A stretch of 64,000 bases of DNA from an uncultured Lachnospiraceae bacterium (lineage in GTDB: Bacteria; Bacillota; Clostridia; Lachnospirales; Lachnospiraceae): positions 186,001 through 250,000 of the forward strand of contig CAMEOT010000001.1 in assembly GCA_945929965.1 (NCBI GenBank), in the 5' to 3' direction. Within the stretch, counting starts at the first letter, position 1. Each line of letters opens with the position of its first letter. This document shows, in pieces, positions 8,597 to 15,220 of this stretch. The notes under the pieces are model-generated. The model ran no database searches, was not told where the DNA came from, and was given only the letters and a program-made list of their open reading frames with translations. The position numbers and the translations under genes are program-made.

Positions 8597-9346
8597 TTAT
8601 TTATCCGTAGTAAGATGGCTGTATTCACCCTTGCGGTTATAGGAATCTGTCAGATAGCTTTCATCCGTGAGAATGCACTCGATCTCCTGATCATCCTGCT
8701 TATACTGACTTCTCTTCCGCAGATCTTCTTTCGTTTGCTGTTGCTTCGTCTGCAAAAAATCGCCTGTATGGGATCCCAGGAATTTCCCCGGCAACCGTTC
8801 CATCAACTTTCTCGCTACCTTCTGTACCTGATAACGCACCTTCTGAAAAGGATTCGCCGGCATGGCATCCTTTGCTTCCACAGGCCGGAAATAAGTATGT
8901 GTCGCCGCATTCTCCATTGCCGCCCTATTCATTGTAGTCTTTACTCCTACAGAATTCCCGGTGACCAGCGTCTCCTGCCCTGCAATATGATTTCCGTTGC
9001 CATTTTGTGAAGTGATCGCATCATTAGCTTCCTTGCTCTCTCCCCAGATTTTCTGTAAAAGCTGTTTGCCTTTACTACTGATATTCTGCACCCAGGACAT
9101 AAGATTCACCGAAGAATTCTCCTGCAATACTTCCTCGGCGCTCTGTATAGTCTGTACGCTTCCTAATTTGGTTCCAGCATCGCCTACGTCCTTATTTTCC
9201 CCATGTTCGTGAATACATCCTGTCACCTGATGAGAATATGTGTCATGTCCGCTTCCTACTCCACCGACCTGCATAAGCCCTCCGTTCCTGTTTCCGGGTC
9301 TACCTGTTCTATCATGTATATCGGAGGTATTCACTGTTTTATTCAC
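8597..9346 (-). CDS. Hydrophilic protein of unknown function
   Basis: I do not recognise this 249-residue protein. It is hydrophilic, with no signal peptide or membrane segment. The N-terminal 70 residues are Gly/His/Asn rich (GRPGNRNGG, GGVGSGHD). The C-terminal third is basic and likely helical, with Gln/Lys runs (QTKQQQTKEDLRKR). The start is taken as GTG at 9346 because GAGAGGATATATA stands directly before it. The open frame continues 174 bp further up, but that stretch is tRNA terminator and prophage sequence joined at attL. It lies between the old tRNA-Gly(UCC) terminator and the tRNA-Gly(GCC) promoter, so it is host sequence. Confidence 0.5.
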   Translation of the reverse strand: MNKTVNTSDIHDRTGRPGNRNGGLMQVGGVGSGHDTYSHQVTGCIHEHGENKDVGDAGTKLGSVQTIQSAEEVLQENSSVNLMSWVQNISSKGKQLLQKIWGESKEANDAITSQNGNGNHIAGQETLVTGNSVGVKTTMNRAAMENAATHTYFRPVEAKDAMPANPFQKVRYQVQKVARKLMERLPGKFLGSHTGDFLQTKQQQTKEDLRKRSQYKQDDQEIECILTDESYLTDSYNRKGEYSHLTTDK

Positions 9347-9395
9347 TATATATCCTCTCAAAATTCTGGTATCATCTGGTATCAAACCAGGTAAT

Positions 9396-9435
9396 ACAAA
9401 AACAGCGGGAAGCCTTGGTTTATCAGGCTTCCCGC
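9396..9435 (-). terminator. Original terminator of the target tRNA-Gly
   Basis: Stem GCGGGAAGCC (9405-9414) / GGCTTCCCGC (9426-9435), followed on the minus strand by a T tract. It lies just outside attL, so before integration it would have followed tRNA-Gly(UCC) directly. Confidence 0.8.
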
Positions 9436-9445
9436 AAAAAAATAG

Positions 9446-9468
9446 AGCGGGTGATGGGAATCGAACCC
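9446..9468. other. attL core
   Basis: A 23-bp stretch identical to 45188-45210, the 3' end of tRNA-Gly(UCC): T-arm plus acceptor strand. The match breaks at both ends (g versus a on each side). It marks the left edge of the prophage. Confidence 0.93.
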
Positions 9469-9583
9469 GTAAAGCATTTTTAATGGAAATGCTGATAATA
9501 TGGGAAATGCTGATAAACACTAGGTTTACGGTGACATCCGAAATGCACTATATACAATAGAAATGCGGTATTTACGTGCATTT

Positions 9584-9615
9584 TGCAACACGATGCAACA
9601 CGAAATGCAACATGA
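9584..9615 (+). repeat. Candidate integrase arm sites, left
   Basis: Three same-strand copies of TGCAACAYGA at 9584-9593, 9594-9603 and 9606-9615, about 115 bp inside attL. The same element occurs twice beside attR (45130-45151). This is the layout of arm-type sites for a tyrosine integrase. Confidence 0.65.
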
Positions 9616-9656
9616 CTTCTTTATTTATTTTTGGTGTAAATTGCTAGTGTCCCTCT

Positions 9657-9690
9657 AAAAGACGGAGAACACCCCTTCTTGTTCTCCGCC
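9657..9690 (-). terminator. Terminator of the late operon
   Basis: On the minus strand GGCGGAGAAC pairs with GTTCTCCGTC around a 10-nt loop, followed by TTTT, 30 bp after the endolysin stop codon. The 190 bp from here to attL hold only the repeated arm sites and two copies of AAATGCTGATAA. Confidence 0.8.
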
Positions 9691-9720
9691 CTTCAATTTA
9701 CCATGTAACTTACTATTATG

Positions 9721-10734
9721 TCAATTATAGAATGCCGCCTGCAGGCTGTTATATCCCGCCTTACCATCGGCTGTGAGATTAAGCTTTTTCTGCAGCTTTA
9801 TTGTCTCCGCTCTGGCAGTCTTGCCATACCTGCCATCGGTGTCCTGATTACTGCCAAGGATCTCGTTACAACGTGTCTGCCACCATCTAGCTACCTCACC
9901 GGTAGATCCCACCTTATATGTAAGCCCTACACGCTTTGCCTGCAAGCAGATCTGCTTGCGGACATACTGGGTGTTCTTTCCGTCCTTACCATCGACTGTG
10001 AGCTTACGACCGTATGCATCCCGGTATCCGTCTGCGTTGGCCGCCTTCTGGAAGTTCTGAATATTGATATTACAGGTCTCTTCCCTCTGCGCCGGAACAG
10101 AAGATACCATTTCAAAGTCGGTATAAAAAATGTTGATGTCGCACTTTCCGCTGATTCCTGGAACAGATCCAGAAGAAGTGTACTGCCAAATATCTGCAAG
10201 GTTCAGCTCTGCATCTGTCAGGCTGGTGCCGTATCTTGCATACCAAACATATACCTTTCCCAGCGCTGCAACTATCTTATCCATGTTAAAATAATTTTTG
10301 AGATAATCCCTATTAGTGTAAATGACTGGGACATGTCCTCTTTCCTTTACTCTCGTCAAGAACGCAATGGCCATATTCGTTGCCAAATCTTTTGTGATGT
10401 TCACACCCTTCGTTCTAGCGTATCTTACGGTATCATATTCGAGATCATACGCGACCGGACATTTTTGCCAGTACTTTTCCACCTGATCACAGCAATAGTC
10501 CGCTTCATTTTTTGCCATAATCACAGATAAGGCATACGAAAACCAGTAAATGACAGCTGCCACTCCCAAATTAAAGCATGCCAGCGCATTGCTCACAAAT
10601 TTTTCGTCTACATTATTCTTACCGTAACCGGCGCGGATACCGATACGCTTGTAGCCAGCATCTCTCACTCTTTTAATGTTTACATTCCCGTTATGTTTGG
10701 AGATATCTGGTCCTTTTGATAATGCCTGTTTCAT
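9721..10734 (-). CDS. Endolysin, GH25 lysozyme
   Basis: A 337-residue peptidoglycan hydrolase with no signal peptide, so it needs the holin to reach the wall. The GH25 muramidase domain fills residues 1-200: GPDISKHNG with Asp10, AYDLEYDTVRY with the catalytic DxE pair, and DIWQYTSSG. The C-terminal part has two short wall-binding-like modules; one holds the repeat-like LTVDGKDGKNT and the other DGRYGKTARAETIKLQKKLNLTADG. The start at 10734 follows AAGGAGGAGTAAC; an ATG 24 bp upstream has no such site. It is the last gene of the late operon, 1 bp after the holin gene. Confidence 0.93.
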   Translation of the reverse strand: MKQALSKGPDISKHNGNVNIKRVRDAGYKRIGIRAGYGKNNVDEKFVSNALACFNLGVAAVIYWFSYALSVIMAKNEADYCCDQVEKYWQKCPVAYDLEYDTVRYARTKGVNITKDLATNMAIAFLTRVKERGHVPVIYTNRDYLKNYFNMDKIVAALGKVYVWYARYGTSLTDAELNLADIWQYTSSGSVPGISGKCDINIFYTDFEMVSSVPAQREETCNINIQNFQKAANADGYRDAYGRKLTVDGKDGKNTQYVRKQICLQAKRVGLTYKVGSTGEVARWWQTRCNEILGSNQDTDGRYGKTARAETIKLQKKLNLTADGKAGYNSLQAAFYN

Positions 10735-10735
10735 G

Positions 10736-11014
10736 TTACTCCTCCTTCTTTCCGTCAAAGTCCAGCAGATTCCTCAGCAGCTCGTACATACCAGTGGCCG
10801 CCAGCCCAGAGATCATACCGCCAAGCACAACCTCTGCATTGATTCCCGCCTGCAGGTGGATGATAATCGCAATGATGGTTCCCATGCTCAATGATGCCAA
10901 CGGAATAAACTTGTTCGGAAATTTGTCAAATGCTTCCTTCAGCACATAGCCTGTCAGCAGGCAGATTCCTAAAATAATTGGGTCTACGAGTTGCAATAAA
11001 AATGATAAATCCAT
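10736..11014 (-). CDS. Phage holin family protein
   Basis: A 92-residue protein with three hydrophobic segments (near residues 8-24, 36-56 and 60-80) and a short charged C-terminus (DFDGKKEE), as in small holins. It would form inner-membrane lesions that release the endolysin. Its position between the XhlA-like gene and the endolysin gene supports the role. The family assignment rests on size, topology and context more than on a fixed motif. Confidence 0.82.
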   Translation of the reverse strand: MDLSFLLQLVDPIILGICLLTGYVLKEAFDKFPNKFIPLASLSMGTIIAIIIHLQAGINAEVVLGGMISGLAATGMYELLRNLLDFDGKKEE

Positions 11015-11033
11015 AATGTTAATCCTCTCTTTC

Positions 11034-11369
11034 TTAAAATGCCTGAACGGCTGCCCACATCAAACCAGCTACCAAAAATCCAGCAACGGCTCCGAGAATA
11101 GTGTTAAATATGGTCTTTTTGGCGCTGCTCCACTCTTTTCCCGGCGCACTTTCCATGTCATCTACACGGCTGTCTATACGATCTACTTTTTGATTCATGC
11201 TCCCAACAGCCTCATTTGTATGCTTCACTTCTTCTACAAGTTTCACCATTGTATTTGACATTGTATGTATTTCATCCACTATAGGCTCCAGCTTGTCCAG
11301 TCTATGCGTGTTTGATCGTGCCCTCTGTTCTACTTCTGTCAATCTGTGTTCCACATCAAGTTCATTCAT
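11034..11369 (-). CDS. XhlA-like haemolysin/lysis accessory protein
   Basis: A 111-residue protein with a long N-terminal coiled coil (heptads through ARSNTHRLDKLEP, NTMVKLVEEVKH, VGSMNQKVDRID) and one C-terminal membrane segment (IFNTILGAVAGFLVAGLMWA). This is the build of XhlA-type proteins that sit beside holins in Firmicutes phages. It may anchor or time lysis. It is separated from the fibre gene by about 390 bp that hold the reverse-oriented fibre fragment. Confidence 0.72.
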   Translation of the reverse strand: MNELDVEHRLTEVEQRARSNTHRLDKLEPIVDEIHTMSNTMVKLVEEVKHTNEAVGSMNQKVDRIDSRVDDMESAPGKEWSSAKKTIFNTILGAVAGFLVAGLMWAAVQAF

Positions 11370-11421
11370 TTCTCACCGTCTCCTGGATTTCTGTTGCTGT
11401 TTTTTCTTATTTATATTGTAA

Positions 11422-11742
11422 TATACAATCCGAAATTTTTTGTACCATTCTTCTAGCCTTCCTACTTCTGTAAATGGCAAGTTAAACAATGTACCGAGCA
11501 TAGAAAAAATAGAAATAGCAAACGGCAAGATATCCTCTGGTGTACTTGTGGTCACCGATTTGATCCCAGAAGGAAAGAATGCATTTGCATTTATAATTAC
11601 TAATGGTACAAACATTCAGTCGCACACTGCGCAAATATGGAAAAATTTAAACAATGGATCGGTTAATGTATCATTTAAGTTATGGTCTGAAGCTACAATC
11701 GTTATGAATGGTACAGTAAGCGGGATTTTACTTTGCATATAA
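11422..11742 (+). other. Reverse-oriented, start-less tail fibre 3' cassette
   Basis: An open frame of about 106 codons on the strand opposite to all neighbouring phage genes. It begins right after a stop codon and has no ATG and no ribosome-binding site (the only in-frame start is an unsupported TTG at 11440). It ends with GTVSGILLCI, resembling the fibre's own C-terminus GTVSVTIDSIVLCK, and is beta-rich and Asn/Thr/Gly rich like a fibre tip. The frame and DNA match the fibre gene at one point: TAAATGGCAAGTTAA (11471-11485, plus) versus TAAATGGCAATTTAA (12281-12295, minus), coding VNGKL and LNGNL. I read it as a silent or invertible alternative fibre tip. Confidence 0.5.
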
Positions 11743-11762
11743 ATGTGCTATTAAAAACATTC

Positions 11763-12503
11763 TCATTTGCAGAGAACGATGCTATCTATAGTTACGGAGA
11801 CGGTACCAGCATTTACTCCAATGAAGAATACAATATATCCATTACTTTCCGCATTGGATATATCCAGTATGTTATCACCAGATACTATTCTTTGAAAACT
11901 ATCCTTTGGTGCCAGTCTTGCTCCGTAATTTGTATTAACAGTATTTAAGTTTACAAACACATTACTACTTCCGCTAACATTTGCATGGAATTTAATTTTT
12001 TTGTATACAGTGCGGTCTATCATTTTACCGGATCCTACAACTACAGCATATGTACCACTTGTATCAGTTGCATTTGATGCAGACATAGTAATAGCATTGG
12101 TGTTTACAGTTCCATTGTAAGAACCGCTTGTTTTGGTAAATCCACCACTTATATCTGTATTTACACTACCTTGTCCAGATACAAAGAGAGGTATATCAGT
12201 TTGTTCTCCTGATTTCCAATCTACCCAAGTGCCATTATATAGGATCTGTACAGTGTCAGTGTCAATATTATAACGTACGCTTAAATTGCCATTTAACTCA
12301 GCAAAACCTGCATCAATTCTCTCTTCCAGATTATTCATTGTGTCTGCATCAAAAGCATCACCTTCCTCGGATACTGTTCCCTCGTTTCTGGTAACTGTAA
12401 CGATTTCTGAGGATCCATCCTCTTTCATCAGCGTTCTCCTGGTCGGGAATTCCGTGGTTCTGTTTTTCCATATCTTTTTAACCCACTTTGTAATCTCTGC
12501 CAT
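11763..12503 (-). CDS. Tail fibre / receptor-binding protein
   Basis: A 246-residue protein. The N-terminal 70 residues are charged and helical (MAEITKWVKKIWKNRTTEFP, then DADTMNNLEERIDAGFAELNG), typical of the tail-attachment part of short Firmicutes fibres. From residue 71 on it is Asn/Thr/Ser/Gly rich and beta-like, suiting host recognition. It is the last structural gene before lysis. The 3' end faces the 3' end of the reverse-oriented cassette across 20 bp. If the segment between the two TAAATGGCAA elements inverted, residues from about 71 onward would be replaced in frame. Confidence 0.75.
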   Translation of the reverse strand: MAEITKWVKKIWKNRTTEFPTRRTLMKEDGSSEIVTVTRNEGTVSEEGDAFDADTMNNLEERIDAGFAELNGNLSVRYNIDTDTVQILYNGTWVDWKSGEQTDIPLFVSGQGSVNTDISGGFTKTSGSYNGTVNTNAITMSASNATDTSGTYAVVVGSGKMIDRTVYKKIKFHANVSGSSNVFVNLNTVNTNYGARLAPKDSFQRIVSGDNILDISNAESNGYIVFFIGVNAGTVSVTIDSIVLCK

Positions 12504-12514
12504 AATCTGTCCTC

Positions 12515-13078
12515 CTATAAAAGTAATCCGATTGTGTCTCCGGCATATATCTCATTGCCGGCGTAGTAACTAAATTGTGCGCTTACAACCTCATACACAT
12601 CATTTAAGATCTGTTCGATTGCATTGTATGCCTGCCATGTGTTATACGGCAGTGCCGGTACCTGCGGTGTATCTGCATGTACACAATATGCTTCTCTTAT
12701 TGCTGTTACGTTTGATGATAGATTGCCAAAATAGCTTGCTGTCGGTAGTGCAGGTACATTATTAACATAACTGGTTCCATCCAGTTCCAGCACATCTAAT
12801 AGTATCTGTATATCGTTTTCAATTCGTAACAGATCAGATGTGTTCAAGCACCCTTTCAGACCCGCCAGATATTCTTTCTGTTCTTCTGGTGTCAGATTAG
12901 TCCATCCAGTTTCTCGCAATCTCTGTGCATACTCTACATCCGCCTGTGTCCTGTCCGTCACCGGAGTTATCCACTCATATGGGTAACTATATGCTGATGC
13001 ATTACTGGTGTACTTTGCTCGCGCCTTTCTTTTTTGTGTCCTTTTGTGGTAATAAGGATTTATAGGCCTCAGGTCCAT
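12515..13078 (-). CDS. Tail-tip/baseplate protein, unknown
   Basis: I do not recognise this 187-residue protein. The N-terminus is basic and Tyr rich (NPYYHKRTQKRKARAKY), followed by PYEWITPVTDRTQADVEYAQRL and a helical second half, ending GNEIYAGDTIGLLL. Its ATG overlaps the stop of the upstream tail gene by one base (TGATG), so translation is coupled. Position between the tail-tip protein and the fibre suggests a baseplate or fibre-attachment role. Confidence 0.6.
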   Translation of the reverse strand: MDLRPINPYYHKRTQKRKARAKYTSNASAYSYPYEWITPVTDRTQADVEYAQRLRETGWTNLTPEEQKEYLAGLKGCLNTSDLLRIENDIQILLDVLELDGTSYVNNVPALPTASYFGNLSSNVTAIREAYCVHADTPQVPALPYNTWQAYNAIEQILNDVYEVVSAQFSYYAGNEIYAGDTIGLLL

Positions 13079-14802
13079 CAGATCAGCCCCCTCTCGCCTG
13101 CATAAATTTCTCCTGTGTATGCCGGATCCGTCACCACAGTGCTATATCCTCGACACTTGGCTACCGCTATGTATCCTCCAGTGAGATCAACATTCTGGCT
13201 CTCAATCAGTGTTGTGGATGTGCTGCCATTCATAGATTCAATACTTACCCAATTTCCTACCTGTTCTTGTTGTTCCAGGTACTTCATGTCCACCTTTTTC
13301 CTTAGTGCATAATAGCTCAATAAGCTATCTGCTATTGCAGGCAGTTTCTCCGCATTATACAGCGTACAGTCCGTAAATTTCTTCAGGCTTTCCGTTTCCC
13401 CAGCTTCCAACAGTGGTACATTTTTCTGATATGTAAACGCTGTATTTGCATATTTCCGTCCGGAGATCACGCACTCACCTGCTGCCTCCATATGGATTAT
13501 CAGATAATTTGTCTTTACCATCCGGATGGTTCCCGCTGTGGCTGTAATGCTCTCCGGCTTATACGGTTCCGAAAATGTTATCCTGGTATCTCCCGCCTGC
13601 AGGCTGCCCTTATAAATGTCCGTAGTTTTATCTTCGATTGCATAGCTTTTGCACTCTATAGATACTCCTGAGATATATTGGTCCAATGATACCTTGGTAT
13701 GTCCGTTCAGTTTGCGGTTGGTTCCAACCGTAGATGACACATAGCGGTCTGGTTTATATACCTTAATGGTATCGCTCCGGCTGTCATCCGCCACTGCCCC
13801 GCAAGCAAAGCATATTCTCTGCAATGCCTTCCGGCACGTCTGTATCCCTAAATAACCAGTCAGCTGTATCTTTGCCACATCATCGTCTATGCTATACTTC
13901 GTAATCCCTGCTGCCGCAAATACCTCCTGCAGGATGTTTCCCGCCAGCTCATTTATGTATATCCGTCCATCATAAAAGGTGTATTTATCCATCAGGCCTA
14001 CACCGTCGATGAGTTTAAATGTTGCCACATTTTTTGCAAAAGAAAAATCATCCACATAAAATGCCCCGATAGGAATCCATTCTCCGCCGCGGTACTCCGT
14101 GAGGTTTACTTCTTGTGTCTTCTGGATGGACTTCCATGCTCCCTCTTCGTTACCGATGTCAAAATCATTATTCACATCTACGATAGACAAATCTGCCTTA
14201 TTGATAGGTATCGTAGCAGAAGTAACATCTATATCCTCCTGCACCTTCCCTGTCTTGATCATATCCTTATCCCATACGATATATTTGCCATAAAGAATAT
14301 ACTGCAGTTTAACATATCGCTTCGGATATGCAGTCCGAATAAACTCTATCTCGATTCTGCCGTAATTCTGTACCGGATTGTTACATACATAAACCAGGCT
14401 ATCCGGATAGAATGTCTTACTGATCAGTTTTGTGCCGGAAAGTGTATACCAGATAACCACCAGTTCTGCCGGAGGCACATCTATAAAATACAGCGTGATT
14501 GCCGCCGATGTATGCTGTGCAGTAAACTGGATCCGCAATTTAGGGTTACTCTCAAATGTGCAGTCGTCCCGTGATTGTTCTTCACTCCAGAATGCAATGT
14601 CTTCCGGCGCATCCGGCAGGATGCTTTTCTCCCCGGACAGCACAAACTGATTTAACTCTGTTGTTCCATAGTCTTCCTGCAGATGCTCTGCTTCAAACAG
14701 TTCGATATTTCCTATGTACTGGTTATCATCCGTAGAAGGAGACGCATCTGACAATGCCGTGACGTCTATAAATTTCATTTCTGCCTTGCAATATGTCCTC
14801 AT
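13078..14802 (-). CDS. Phage tail-tip/minor tail protein
   Basis: A 574-residue protein, with no catalytic motif recognised. The central part (VQEDIDVTSATIPINKADL, then GAFYVDDFSFAKNVATFKLIDGVGLMD near 220-290) resembles Siphoviridae tail-tip proteins, where a tail domain follows the distal tail protein. The C-terminal region (LLEAGETESLKKFT, TLYNAEKLPAIADSLLSYYALRKKVDMKYL) fits the hub-type fold. A good GGGGGGAGAC site precedes the start. Inferred to form the tail tip with the 131-residue protein upstream. Confidence 0.65.
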   Translation of the reverse strand: MRTYCKAEMKFIDVTALSDASPSTDDNQYIGNIELFEAEHLQEDYGTTELNQFVLSGEKSILPDAPEDIAFWSEEQSRDDCTFESNPKLRIQFTAQHTSAAITLYFIDVPPAELVVIWYTLSGTKLISKTFYPDSLVYVCNNPVQNYGRIEIEFIRTAYPKRYVKLQYILYGKYIVWDKDMIKTGKVQEDIDVTSATIPINKADLSIVDVNNDFDIGNEEGAWKSIQKTQEVNLTEYRGGEWIPIGAFYVDDFSFAKNVATFKLIDGVGLMDKYTFYDGRIYINELAGNILQEVFAAAGITKYSIDDDVAKIQLTGYLGIQTCRKALQRICFACGAVADDSRSDTIKVYKPDRYVSSTVGTNRKLNGHTKVSLDQYISGVSIECKSYAIEDKTTDIYKGSLQAGDTRITFSEPYKPESITATAGTIRMVKTNYLIIHMEAAGECVISGRKYANTAFTYQKNVPLLEAGETESLKKFTDCTLYNAEKLPAIADSLLSYYALRKKVDMKYLEQQEQVGNWVSIESMNGSTSTTLIESQNVDLTGGYIAVAKCRGYSTVVTDPAYTGEIYAGERGLI

Positions 14803-14811
14803 GTCTCCCCC

Positions 14812-15207
14812 CTACGGTGTCTTATATGGCTTCTTTGATGTCATCCGCCAAGATAATCCTTTATACTGTGCCCCAGTCTCCAACACCATTTCCACCTCAT
14901 CCTGAATGCTGGAAAAATATCCGCAAAAATCGAATTGCTTACTGGCATCCGGAAGAGTAACATGATGGAATCTATTCTCACAATCTGTAATGTGCTCAAT
15001 CAAAGCATCATACAGTTCCGGATCCTCAATCGTACCAATGGATATCCTATAATTCTTGTACAGTCCGATGGTCTCAATATGCGTATCTCCATCTTCTGTT
15101 CTCTCTGCAAAATTTTCCAAAAAGTCCAACGTCCTCTTGATAGATATTAAAGGGATGCTATATGTAATTCCATCTATGATCAGACCCTGCGTATATTTCC
15201 TTTCCAT
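14812..15207 (-). CDS. Small tail protein, distal-tail position
   Basis: A 131-residue protein of no family I can name. It starts MERKYTQGLIIDGITYSIPL and includes KRTLDFLENFAERTEDGD and KNYRISIGTIEDPELYDALIEHI, ending in an aromatic basic tail. It lies directly after the tape measure gene, the usual place of the distal tail (Dit) protein, but it is only half the common Dit size. GGAAGGGATGAAAT precedes the ATG. Confidence 0.6.
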   Translation of the reverse strand: MERKYTQGLIIDGITYSIPLISIKRTLDFLENFAERTEDGDTHIETIGLYKNYRISIGTIEDPELYDALIEHITDCENRFHHVTLPDASKQFDFCGYFSSIQDEVEMVLETGAQYKGLSWRMTSKKPYKTP

Positions 15208-15220
15208 ATTTCATCCCTTC

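Noticed and set aside
9347..9520. Upstream extension of the 249-residue protein across attL
   Set aside because: This stretch is tRNA 3' end, att core and terminator; the reading frame was created by prophage insertion.
9718..10530. 270-codon plus-strand open frame opposite the endolysin
   Set aside because: Antisense of a well-supported GH25 gene; the translation has no domain and no start site.
11373..11615. 80-codon minus-strand open frame between XhlA-like and fibre genes
   Set aside because: Antisense of the reverse-oriented fibre cassette, no ribosome-binding site, Lys/Gln/Arg run at the end; no sign of coding.
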